From an uncultured Variovorax sp. (GTDB lineage Bacteria; Pseudomonadota; Gammaproteobacteria; Burkholderiales; Burkholderiaceae), in the NCBI GenBank assembly GCA_946478645.1, contig CAMLCW010000228.1:1-8439 (forward strand): 8,439 nt of DNA. Reading direction: 5' to 3'. The notes under the pieces are model-generated. The model was given only the letters and a program-made list of their open reading frames with translations. It searched no databases and was not told the origin of the DNA. This document shows positions 1-6,242 of this stretch, piece by piece (within the stretch, counting starts at the first letter, position 1; every line of letters begins with the position of its first letter). Position numbers and translations under genes: made by a program.

Positions 1-360
1 CGACTCGACCTCGATGCCCGCCCGGTCCAGCATTTCCGTGTCTGGCAGGACGTGCGACTTTCCCGCCAGCGTGGCCTTGACGCCAAGCGGGCGCAGGTAG
101 TCGCCCAGGGTCTTCTCGGCGTTGGAGAGCGGCACCCGATTCCAGCGGGCGCCGTGGCTCATGACATAGCGGCCCGTGTAGTAGGACATCCGCGATGGCC
201 CGCAGAGCGGCCCCTGAACAAAGGCATTGCGGAACAGGACGCCCCGCCTGGCCAGCGCGTCGATATGGGGCGTGGGAACTGGTGAAGCCCCATAGGCGCC
301 TACATAGTCCCAGCGCAGCTGATCGACCATGATGAACAGGACATTGCGAACTCCAGACAT
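1..360 (-). CDS. Sulfatase-family hydrolase, N-terminal part (runs off the left edge)
   Basis: Reading leftward from an ATG at 360-358 the frame stays open for 120 codons to the window edge, so only the N-terminus is present. It reads as the alkaline-phosphatase-superfamily sulfatase fold: the first strand NVLFIMVDQ carries the metal-binding Asp13, TPHIDALARRG follows, then the core motif CGPSR (Cys53 to Arg57). This matches CxPSR, in which the Cys is oxidised to the catalytic formylglycine. GKSH (Lys101, His103) matches the conserved GKxH active-site segment. A ribosome binding site GAGG lies about 6 bp before the ATG and overlaps the stop region of the upstream Bug gene, 7 bp away, so it is the last known gene of that operon. 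Sulfate-ester hydrolysis is the likeliest role. Phosphonate monoester hydrolases share this fold and the DQ and CxPxR motifs, so the exact substrate class is open. No signal peptide is seen, which suggests a cytoplasmic enzyme. Confidence 0.88.
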   Translation of the reverse strand, partial: MSGVRNVLFIMVDQLRWDYVGAYGASPVPTPHIDALARRGVLFRNAFVQGPLCGPSRMSYYTGRYVMSHGARWNRVPLSNAEKTLGDYLRPLGVKATLAGKSHVLPDTEMLDRAGIEVES

Positions 361-367
361 GGTCGCC

Positions 368-1387
368 TCAGCCCATCCGAATGCCGGCACGCCTGACGAC
401 CTCGGCCCACTTGGGCAATTCGGATCGAATCAGCTGCTGGAATTCCTGTGGCGTGCTGCCATGGAGATAGGTCCCCATCTTTGCGAATCGCTCCGTCACG
501 CCCGCTTCTCCAAAGGCCTCGACGATCGCCGCGTTGAGGGGGACAACCAAGTCGCTCGGCAATGATGTCGGGGCGACGATGCCGGCCCAGTCGCGCACGT
601 CGAAGTTCGCAAAGCCCTCCGCTTCGAAGCTTGGTACGCCCGGCAGCGCGTCGAGAGACTGCTTCGAAGTAACGGCCAACGCGCGCAGCCGCCCACTCTG
701 GACGTGGGGGACCGCCGCTGCCACCGACGCGAACATCATGTCGGACTGCCCCCCGATCAAGTCCTGCAGTGCCATCACCGGCCCTCGATAGGGCACGTGA
801 AGGATGTAGGTGCCTGTGAGCTGCTTGAAGTACTCGCCCATGATGTGCGCCGGTGTGCCATTGCCGCCCGAGCTGAAGCTGAGCTTGCCTGGACTCTTGC
901 GCGCCAGCGCCACCAGTTCCTTCATGCTGTTGACGCCGAGCGAGGGGCGCGTCACCAGGACGTTGTAGGTCCACTGGGTCTGGGCAACCGGGACCAGGTC
1001 GTTCAAGGTGTCGTACGGCATCCTGGGTTGAAGTGCCGGCAGCAGCGCATGGGGCATGAACATGACGCCCAGCAGGTGACCATCAGTGGCCTTGGCCACT
1101 TGGTCCATGCCGATGAGCCCCGTCGCACCGGATCGGTTCTCGACCACGAAGGGCTGGCCGAACTTTTTCGCAAGGCGATCGGCGAGGTGGCGCGCCATGG
1201 GATCCCAGGGGCTTCCGGCCGCCGACGGCACGATCAGGCGAACCGGCCTGGATGGCCAGCTTGACGCCTGGGCAGCGACGCCGATGGAAGCGCCGCCGAG
1301 CAGGAGGCTGCTGCTCCATCGCAATAGATCACGGCGGTGCAATGCACTGCGCGCGGTTGCGAGGTTGGGAGTGGAGATCGATTTCAT
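368..1387 (-). CDS. Bug-family (TctC-type) tripartite tricarboxylate transporter solute-binding protein, possible Tat export
   Basis: A 339-residue periplasmic solute receptor of the Bug/TctC family, which binds carboxylates and other small organic solutes for TTT transporters. Visible signatures are WPSRPVRLIVPSAAGSPWDP just after the signal, VVENRSGATGLIG, the central HVPYRGPVMALQDLIGGQSDMMF, and LPGVPSFEAEGF followed by a WAGIVAP stretch. Length is normal for the family. The signal peptide is long, has HRRDLLRW at residues 17-24 (a twin-arginine-like motif) before a hydrophobic stretch, and probably ends at AAQA near residue 41. The ATG at 1387 is chosen because it gives a clean signal peptide. 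A TTG at 1402, overlapping the upstream stop as TTGA, would add five residues and couple translation; neither start has a strong ribosome binding site. It is the second gene of the minus-strand operon. No TctA/TctB membrane subunits are present, as is common for the expanded Bug receptors of Burkholderiales. The ligand is unknown. Confidence 0.9.
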   Translation of the reverse strand: MKSISTPNLATARSALHRRDLLRWSSSLLLGGASIGVAAQASSWPSRPVRLIVPSAAGSPWDPMARHLADRLAKKFGQPFVVENRSGATGLIGMDQVAKATDGHLLGVMFMPHALLPALQPRMPYDTLNDLVPVAQTQWTYNVLVTRPSLGVNSMKELVALARKSPGKLSFSSGGNGTPAHIMGEYFKQLTGTYILHVPYRGPVMALQDLIGGQSDMMFASVAAAVPHVQSGRLRALAVTSKQSLDALPGVPSFEAEGFANFDVRDWAGIVAPTSLPSDLVVPLNAAIVEAFGEAGVTERFAKMGTYLHGSTPQEFQQLIRSELPKWAEVVRRAGIRMG

Positions 1388-1398
1388 GTGTGTCGCGA

Positions 1399-2388
1399 TC
1401 AATCAAGCTTCACACCGGCATCGCGAATCACCTTGCCCCACATGGCGCGGTCGGCATGGATGAAGGCCGTGAATTCGGCCGGCGTGTTGCAGCGCAGTTC
1501 ACCGCCGTAGTCGCGCCACTTCTTGGCCAGATCAGGCGACTGGCAGACCTTGCGCATGGCCGCGCTGAGCTTTTCCAGGATGGCCGGTGGCGTGCCAGCG
1601 GGTGCGAGCACGCCCTGCCAGGCAATGGGCGCGTAGTCGGTCAGCCCCTGTTCCGCGAAGGTCGGCACGTTCGGGAAGCTGGGATGACGCTCTTTGCCAG
1701 TGATGGCCAGCAGCTTGAGCTTGCCCGCCTGCACGTTGCTTGCGGCGGCCGGCAGGCCGTCGAACATCAACTGGACCTGGCCTGCAAGCAGGTCTGTATA
1801 CGGACTGTTGCTGTTGTAGGGAATCAGGCTGGACTTCACGCCTGCGGCGCTGTTGAACCACGTCGCCGAAAGGTGTGAGTAGCTGCCAATGCCTTGCGTG
1901 GCCACTGACACGGAGTCCGGCTTGGCCTTGAGCTGTGCCGTCAACTCCCGGGCGTCTTTGGCCGGGAGGTTGGGCGTGGCAATCAGGCCGGTATTGAGCA
2001 CCCCGAGCAGGCTGATCGGCGCGAAGTCGCGCTCTGCATGGAACGGCAGCTTGCTGTACAGGTGGGGCACCACCGAGAGCGAGCTCGTCGTGCCGATGTA
2101 CAGCGAGTAGCCATCCGCGGGAGCCTTGGCCGCGACCTCCGTGCCAATGATGTTCGAGGCGCCCGGCCGATTCTCGACGAAGAACGACTGCCCAAGGATC
2201 TTGGTGAGTTCGGCCGCGAGTTCCCGGGCGTTGGCGTCCGGGCCGCTGCCCGCAGGGAAGGGGGCAATGATGCGCACCGGCTTGGTGGGGTAGTCGGCTT
2301 GCGCGGCCGCGCCGGTGGCGATGAAGGCGAAGCCCGCGGCGAACGCCAGCATCGTCGAGCGGCCTGCGAGCCTCTTTAGGAACGTCAT
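1399..2388 (-). CDS. Bug-family (TctC-type) tripartite tricarboxylate transporter solute-binding protein
   Basis: A 329-residue periplasmic receptor and the first gene of the minus-strand operon. A Sec-type signal peptide (MTFLKRLAGR, then a hydrophobic core to ATGAAAQA, cleavage after about residue 31) precedes the mature start DYPTKPVRIIAPFPAGSGPD. That segment is the typical first strand and ligand loop of Bug proteins. FFVENRPGASNIIGTEVAAKAPADG, LIPYNSNSPYTDLLAGQVQLMFDG and FPNVPTFAEQGL are further family signatures, quoted here as partial matches. The frame is open upstream to 2481, but the ATG at 2388 is preferred: it has GGAGA about 8 bp upstream, begins a proper signal peptide, and lies downstream of the predicted promoter. 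It differs clearly from the second Bug in the ligand loop (FPAGSGPD against PSAAGSPWD), so the two receptors are probably not a recent duplication and may bind different solutes or forms of one. Confidence 0.93.
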   Translation of the reverse strand: MTFLKRLAGRSTMLAFAAGFAFIATGAAAQADYPTKPVRIIAPFPAGSGPDANARELAAELTKILGQSFFVENRPGASNIIGTEVAAKAPADGYSLYIGTTSSLSVVPHLYSKLPFHAERDFAPISLLGVLNTGLIATPNLPAKDARELTAQLKAKPDSVSVATQGIGSYSHLSATWFNSAAGVKSSLIPYNSNSPYTDLLAGQVQLMFDGLPAAASNVQAGKLKLLAITGKERHPSFPNVPTFAEQGLTDYAPIAWQGVLAPAGTPPAILEKLSAAMRKVCQSPDLAKKWRDYGGELRCNTPAEFTAFIHADRAMWGKVIRDAGVKLD

Positions 2389-2391
2389 GAA

Positions 2392-2410
2392 TTGTCTCCA
2401 TCTGCGAATC
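2392..2410 (-). repeat. Leader repeat, minus-strand copy (inverted with 2512-2530)
   Basis: Read on the minus strand this is GATTCGCAGATGGAGACAA. It matches the plus-strand segment 2512-2530 (GGTTCTCAGATGGAGACAA) at 17 of 19 positions. Each copy carries the GGAGA ribosome binding site and ends 3 to 4 bases before the ATG of the divergent operon it precedes. The copies form an inverted repeat about 100 bp apart flanking the promoter region. Confidence 0.75.
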
Positions 2411-2426
2411 CGTGCCAATCGCACGG
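2410..2426. promoter_or_regulatory. 17-bp dyad at the minus-strand transcription start, candidate operator
   Basis: CCGTGC, CAATC, GCACGG: a perfect 6-bp inverted repeat with a 5-bp centre. It lies just downstream of the minus-strand -10 box (2432-2437) and covers the expected +1 near 2425. Size and position fit an operator for a dimeric regulator, and the IclR protein of this cluster is the obvious candidate. No binding evidence exists, and a 6-bp dyad can arise by chance in GC-rich DNA. Confidence 0.4.
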
Positions 2427-2431
2427 GATGG

Positions 2432-2459
2432 ATCATACGAAAACTATTGTGATTGTCAA
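2432..2459 (-). promoter_or_regulatory. Promoter of the Bug-Bug-sulfatase operon
   Basis: On the minus strand a perfect -35 TTGACA (2459-2454) is followed after 16 bp by -10 TATGAT (2437-2432, 5 of 6 consensus). The expected start is near 2425, giving a leader of roughly 37 nt before the ATG at 2388. The local sequence is AT-rich within GC-rich DNA. The -35 lies inside the spacer of the opposing plus-strand promoter. Confidence 0.75.
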
Positions 2460-2475
2460 AATATGAGAATATGAT
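2447..2475 (+). promoter_or_regulatory. Promoter of the VOC-hydroxylase-IclR-FAH operon
   Basis: -35 TTGTGA (2447-2452, 4 of 6 consensus), a 17-bp spacer, and -10 TATGAT (2470-2475, 5 of 6). The predicted start is near 2482, giving a leader of about 53 nt before the ATG at 2535. The weaker -35 than on the opposing promoter would fit a need for activation. The tandem heptamer AATATGA (2460-2466 and 2468-2474) lies in the spacer and -10 region and could be a regulator contact site. Confidence 0.65.
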
Positions 2476-2479
2476 TTGC

Positions 2480-2498
2480 ATCGATTCGATCGGCGATC
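2480..2498. promoter_or_regulatory. Two overlapping dyads at the plus-strand transcription start, candidate operator
   Basis: ATCGA-T-TCGAT (2480-2490) and GATCG-G-CGATC (2488-2498) are perfect 5+1+5 palindromes sharing three bases. They begin 5 bp after the plus-strand -10 box and so cover the start site. A bound dimer here could block or modulate transcription of the catabolic operon. They differ in sequence from the dyad at 2410-2426, so a single regulator for both is not shown. Confidence 0.35.
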
Positions 2499-2511
2499 TC
2501 TTTGCGCCGAC

Positions 2512-2530
2512 GGTTCTCAGATGGAGACAA
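2512..2530 (+). repeat. Leader repeat, plus-strand copy (inverted with 2392-2410)
   Basis: GGTTCTCAGATGGAGACAA, 17 of 19 identical to the minus-strand segment at 2410-2392, including an uninterrupted 13-base identity CAGATGGAGACAA. It supplies the GGAGA ribosome binding site for the VOC gene starting at 2535. GGAGACA-like sites are common before Burkholderiales genes, so part of the match may be convergent, but the identity extends beyond the binding site. Confidence 0.75.
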
Positions 2531-2534
2531 ATTG

Positions 2535-3092
2535 ATGCACACCCCTTCGCAGTCGAATCTGCAGTTCAGCCACATCGGTCTGTATGTCACCGACCTGCCT
2601 CGCATGGCGCGCTTCTACAAGCAAGCGCTTCGCTTCACGCAGACGGACGCGGGTGACCTGGGCACGGTGCAGCTGGTGTTTCTGAGTCGCGATCCCACCG
2701 AGCACCACCAGATGGTCCTTGCCACGGGGCGTCCTGCGGACCTGAGCTTCAATGTGGTGAACCAGATCTCCTTCCGGGTGCCCGATCTGGCCACCCTGCG
2801 CAGCTTCCATGACCGGCTGCTGGCCGAAGGCGCCACCGAGATGCACCCAGTGACCCATGGCAACGCGGTGTCGTTGTATTGCCGCGATCCGGAGGGCAAT
2901 CGTCTGGAGTTGTTCATGGACACGCCGTGGTATTGCGACCAGCCGCTGCGCGAGACCATCGACCTGAACCAGTCGGATGAGGCCATCCTGGCTCAGGCCG
3001 AGGCCATCGCCAAGCGCTTCCCCAAGTTCATGAGCCGCGCGCAGTGGCAGGCCGACGTCGCGCGCCGGATGCAGGAAGACCAGAATGCCTGA
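2535..3092 (+). CDS. VOC-superfamily protein (extradiol dioxygenase/glyoxalase-like), first gene of the catabolic operon
   Basis: A 185-residue single-chain protein with two beta-alpha-beta3 modules. Module 1 starts at FSHIGLYVTDLPRMARFY (His13) and ends at EHHQMVLA (His57/His58). Module 2 starts at VVNQISFRVPDL (Gln77) and ends at SLYCRDPEGNRLELF (Glu125). A polar, helical C-terminal tail follows (about 131-185). The context with an aromatic hydroxylase and an FAH-family enzyme suggests ring cleavage of a catechol-type intermediate. However, extradiol dioxygenases need His at the position of Gln77 (2-His-1-carboxylate iron site). Gln is a known metal ligand elsewhere in the superfamily (human glyoxalase I), so a different metal site or an isomerase/lyase role is possible. 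The ATG at 2535 is chosen over an in-frame ATG at 2502 because GGAGA lies 8-10 bp before it and the fold begins soon after. It overlaps the next gene by 8 bp. Confidence 0.88.
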   Translation: MHTPSQSNLQFSHIGLYVTDLPRMARFYKQALRFTQTDAGDLGTVQLVFLSRDPTEHHQMVLATGRPADLSFNVVNQISFRVPDLATLRSFHDRLLAEGATEMHPVTHGNAVSLYCRDPEGNRLELFMDTPWYCDQPLRETIDLNQSDEAILAQAEAIAKRFPKFMSRAQWQADVARRMQEDQNA

Positions 3093-4584
3093 GCGCTCGC
3101 ACGTCCATGACGTGGCCATCGTGGGCCTGGGGCCGACCGGGGCCACGCTGGCCAACCTGCTCGGCGCCGCAGGCCGATCCGTGCTGGTGTTGGAGAAGGA
3201 GGCTGGCATCTTTTCGTTGCCGCGTGCCATCCACTTCGACGGTGAGGTGCTTCGCATCTTCCAGGCAGCGGGTCTTCGCGAGCAGGTGCTGGCGATCTCC
3301 CGCCCCGGCACGCAGGGCATGCACTTCGTCAACGGTACGGGCGAGACGATGCTCATCCGTGGCGGCTCGGCCGCGCTGGGCCCCCACGGATGTGCCAACA
3401 ACTACTACTTCCACCAGCCGCAACTGGAAGCGGTGCTGCGCGACGGGCTGGTACGTTTCCCGCAGGTCGAGGTCAAGCTGCGGCATGAACTGCTCGGCGT
3501 CCAGCAGCAGGCCGACGTCGCCACGCTGAGCTATCGCTCGATGGAGAACGGCAAGGTGCATTCGGCGCAGGCGCGGTTTGTCGTCGGTTGCGACGGCGCC
3601 CGTTCCCCCATCCGCCAGCACATCGGAAGTCCCATGGTCGACCTGGGCTTGCGTCAGCCCTGGTTGGTGTTCGATGTGGTGCTGGAGAAACCGGTGGAGC
3701 TGCCGGATCACACCGTCCAGCACTGCGATCCGCGCCGGCCCATGACCTACTGCAACGTGGTGGGTGCGCGCCGGCGCTGGGAGATCATGGTGCTGCCGGA
3801 CGACGACCGCGAGGCGCTCGTCCAGCCGGAGAATCTCTGGAAGATGGTGGCGCCGTGGGTGCGCCAGGACCAGGCGAGGCTGGAACGCGCAGCCATCTAT
3901 ACCTTCCATTCGGTGATTGCCGATGGGTGGCGCGACCGTCGACTCTTCCTGGCCGGCGATGCCTGCCACCAGACGCCGCCCTTTCTCGGCCAGGGCATGT
4001 GCGCCGGTATCCGGGATGCCTCGAACCTGGCCTGGAAGCTGGATGCGGTGCTTGGCGGCCGCGCGCCGGATGCGCTGCTGGACACCTACGAGTCCGAGCG
4101 CAAGCCCCACGTGCGCGCGCTGATCGAGCTTGCCGTGCGACTGGGCAACATCATCCAGACCACCGATCCCCAGCAGGCCGCCGATCGAGATGCGAAATTC
4201 AAGGCCGGCCAGCCGGAGATCTTCGAATTGCCGCCCCAACTGCTTGGCGCCGGCGCCTTCGATGCCACTGCGGACGGTCTGGCCGGTCGGCCCTTTCCGC
4301 AGCCGCGCCTGGAGGATGGGCGCCTGCTCGACGAGCTGCTGGGCCGTCGAAGCGCCGTGATAGGACACGAGGACGCGCTCTCGGCCGTCGCTCCGGCGAC
4401 GGCGCAACGCTGGCTGCACAGCAACACCATCGTGATCGACCGTCCGGATCCGCTCCTGAACGAGTGGCTGCAGAGCCACAACGCCAATGCCGTGATACTG
4501 CGGCCCGACCGATATATCGTCGGCGTGGCGCGAACAGGGGCTGATCTGGATCGCATTTCGCAATACCTCCCCGTCGCGCCATGA
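3085..4584 (+). CDS. Class A FAD-dependent aromatic monooxygenase (MhpA/PheA-like hydroxylase)
   Basis: A 499-residue flavoprotein hydroxylase of the group that adds OH to phenolic rings using NAD(P)H, FAD and O2. The N-terminal Rossmann dinucleotide motif is VGLGPTGATLANLLGAAG (Gly14, 16, 19), with Glu37 at the end of strand 2 (VLVLEKE) to bind the FAD ribose. The DG motif GCDGARSPIR is at 168-177. The second FAD motif LFLAGDACHQTPPFLGQGMC is at 287-306, with Asp292 contacting the ribityl chain, followed by AGIRDASNLAWKL. About 100 C-terminal residues match the thioredoxin-like domain of this class (LLDELLG and the final RPDRYIVGVAR strand). E. coli MhpA is longer (about 550), so identity with it is not claimed. 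The start ATG has AGGAAG 6 bp upstream and overlaps the VOC stop by 8 bp, indicating translational coupling. The phenolic substrate is unknown. Confidence 0.93.
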   Translation: MPERSHVHDVAIVGLGPTGATLANLLGAAGRSVLVLEKEAGIFSLPRAIHFDGEVLRIFQAAGLREQVLAISRPGTQGMHFVNGTGETMLIRGGSAALGPHGCANNYYFHQPQLEAVLRDGLVRFPQVEVKLRHELLGVQQQADVATLSYRSMENGKVHSAQARFVVGCDGARSPIRQHIGSPMVDLGLRQPWLVFDVVLEKPVELPDHTVQHCDPRRPMTYCNVVGARRRWEIMVLPDDDREALVQPENLWKMVAPWVRQDQARLERAAIYTFHSVIADGWRDRRLFLAGDACHQTPPFLGQGMCAGIRDASNLAWKLDAVLGGRAPDALLDTYESERKPHVRALIELAVRLGNIIQTTDPQQAADRDAKFKAGQPEIFELPPQLLGAGAFDATADGLAGRPFPQPRLEDGRLLDELLGRRSAVIGHEDALSAVAPATAQRWLHSNTIVIDRPDPLLNEWLQSHNANAVILRPDRYIVGVARTGADLDRISQYLPVAP

Positions 4585-4605
4585 CTTACTCAACGGGGAA
4601 TTGCC

Positions 4606-5358
4606 GTGTCCGAACCTTCAACGTCGAGCCTGGAGCGCATGCTGGGGGTGCTCGACCTCTTCGACGACACTCATCTGACGCGCACTGCGGAGGACATCGC
4701 CACGACCTTGGACGTCTCGCTGCCCACCAGCTACCGCTACGTGCGGCTGTTGCAGCAGGCGGGACTGCTGCAGCGCGTGGAGGACTCACACTACGCCCTG
4801 GGGCCACGCATCATCTTGCTGGACCACTACATCCGACGAGCCGATCCGGTGTTGAAGGTGGGCCTGCCGATTCTTCGCGAGCTGGTCTCGGCTACGGGGT
4901 TCGACTGCGTGGTGACGGGCCTGTTCGGAATGCAGGTGCTCGACACCCATCGGGAGATGGGCGGTGCACCAGCAGCCCTGGCCTACGGTCGCGGCCGACC
5001 GCGGCCGCTGTTTCTGGGGGGCGCTCCCAAGGTCCTGCTGTCCACCTTCGGCTCTGCCCAGCTCAAGAAGGTGTTCGAGTCGCGGCACGAAGAGCTTGTC
5101 AGTTGCGGGCTGCCAGCGGACTGGGCCGAGTTTCGGCGCTACTACACGGCCATCCGCAAGGCGGGCCACTACGTGTCCAACGGCGAGTTGGAGCCGCAAC
5201 TTGCGGCGGTGGCAGCACCCATTCTGAAGTCCGATGGCGGCGCCTGGGCCGCCATCTCCCTCGTATTCGATACCTCGCGCCTGGCGATCGTCGACCTTGA
5301 AAAGTTGGTCCGTCTGATCACCGAGGCCGCTACGCGCATCGGGAGTCGGCTGGCCTAG
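4606..5358 (+). CDS. IclR-family transcriptional regulator
   Basis: A 250-residue regulator. An N-terminal winged helix-turn-helix (about residues 8-65) contains LERMLGVLDLF, TAEDIATTLDVSLPTSYRYV and LLQQAGLLQRV. The effector-binding domain (about 75-248) contains FDCVVTGLFGMQVLDTHRE, the RPLFLGGAPKVLLSTF segment and the C-terminal LAAVAAPILKSDGGAWAAIS signature. IclR proteins bind as dimers or tetramers and respond to small organic acids; many control aromatic catabolism (PcaR, PobR, MhpR). The start is GTG at 4606 with GGGGA about 8 bp upstream, 21 bp after the hydroxylase stop. Its place inside the operon, rather than divergent from it, means its level would rise with the pathway. The likely target is the divergent control region at 2389-2534, by inference from position. 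Whether it activates or represses cannot be told. Confidence 0.93.
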   Translation: MSEPSTSSLERMLGVLDLFDDTHLTRTAEDIATTLDVSLPTSYRYVRLLQQAGLLQRVEDSHYALGPRIILLDHYIRRADPVLKVGLPILRELVSATGFDCVVTGLFGMQVLDTHREMGGAPAALAYGRGRPRPLFLGGAPKVLLSTFGSAQLKKVFESRHEELVSCGLPADWAEFRRYYTAIRKAGHYVSNGELEPQLAAVAAPILKSDGGAWAAISLVFDTSRLAIVDLEKLVRLITEAATRIGSRLA

Positions 5359-5390
5359 ATCCACCCATCCCTCTCCATCAAGGAATCATC

Positions 5391-6239
5391 ATGAAACTCA
5401 TCAGCTATCAATACAACGGGCAGGACAGCTACGGCGCCGTGGTGGGCGACCGCGTCGTCGACCTGCGCGAGATCTTCGGCGCTCGTGCACCAGACCTGAA
5501 GGCGTTCATCGCCGCGGATCTCGTCTCCGAAGCGCTCGCCAAAATCGCCGCCGCCAAGGCCACGCTGCCCCTGGCCGAAGTCAAGCTGCTGCCGGTCATC
5601 CCCAATCCGGACAAGATCTTCTGCATCGGTCTGAACTACGGCGAGCACATCCGCGAGACGGGCAAGGAAGTGACGGAAAAGCCGGTGATCTTCCTGCGCT
5701 TGGCGGATTCGCAACTAGCCCACGGAGAAGACATCGTGCGCCCGCGTGTCTCCGAGCGCCTGGATTACGAGGGCGAGATCGCGATCGTCATCGGCAAGGG
5801 CGGCCGCCACATCTCCGAAGCCGACGCCTGGTCGCATATCGCGGGCTACAGTTGCTACAACGACGGCAGCGTGCGCGACTGGCAGCTTCACACCTCCCAG
5901 TGGATCCCGGGCAAGAACTTCTGGCGCACCGGCGGCTTCGGCCCCTGGATGGTGACGGCTGACGAGATCGCACCCGACCAGAAGATGACCCTGGTCACCC
6001 GCCTGAACGGCCACGAAATGCAGCGCACCACGACGGACATGATGGTGCACAGCATCCCGCGCCAAATTGCCTATATCTCCGCATTCGTCCCGCTGAAACC
6101 CGGTGACGTCATCGTGACCGGAACACCGGGCGGGGTGGGCAACAAGCGCACGCCGCAAGTCTTCATGAAGCCGGGAGACGTCTGCGAGATCGAGGTGGAC
6201 GCGATCGGCGTGCTGCGCAACGGAATTTGCGACGAGTGA
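5391..6239 (+). CDS. Fumarylacetoacetate hydrolase (FAH) family protein
   Basis: A 282-residue enzyme of the FAH superfamily, whose members hydrolyse, hydrate, decarboxylate or isomerise beta-diketo and 2-oxo-acid intermediates of ring cleavage using a divalent metal. An N-terminal cap (1-70) precedes the catalytic fold with FCIGLNYGEHIRETG (78-91), the metal-binding LDYEGEIAIVIGKGGRH (Glu127, Glu129) and YNDGSVRDWQ (Asp158), then GKNFWRTGGFGPWMVTADEI and GTPGGVG (244-250). All three acidic metal ligands are present, so the enzyme should be active. The ATG has AGGA at 5381-5384. It follows the IclR stop by 32 bp in the same direction. In context it would act on the ring-cleavage product or a later oxo acid. 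Fumarylpyruvate hydrolase, 2-oxo-hepta-3-ene-dioate hydratase and 2-keto-4-pentenoate hydratase are possible names that cannot be separated here. Confidence 0.93.
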   Translation: MKLISYQYNGQDSYGAVVGDRVVDLREIFGARAPDLKAFIAADLVSEALAKIAAAKATLPLAEVKLLPVIPNPDKIFCIGLNYGEHIRETGKEVTEKPVIFLRLADSQLAHGEDIVRPRVSERLDYEGEIAIVIGKGGRHISEADAWSHIAGYSCYNDGSVRDWQLHTSQWIPGKNFWRTGGFGPWMVTADEIAPDQKMTLVTRLNGHEMQRTTTDMMVHSIPRQIAYISAFVPLKPGDVIVTGTPGGVGNKRTPQVFMKPGDVCEIEVDAIGVLRNGICDE

Positions 6240-6242
6240 GCC

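Noticed and set aside
1388..1402. TTG start at 1402 for the second Bug gene
   Set aside because: Not excluded, but the ATG at 1387 gives a standard signal peptide and TTG is a rarer start. The overlap with the upstream stop is noted in the gene entry.
2502..2534. Upstream in-frame ATG at 2502 for the VOC gene
   Set aside because: It would add 11 basic residues outside the fold, lacks a good ribosome binding site, and leaves the GGAGA at 2523-2527 inside the coding sequence.
3028..4593. A 521-codon open frame on the minus strand opposite the flavin hydroxylase
   Set aside because: It is antisense to a protein with clear FAD motifs, its translation has no recognisable domain, and long antisense frames are common in GC-rich genes.
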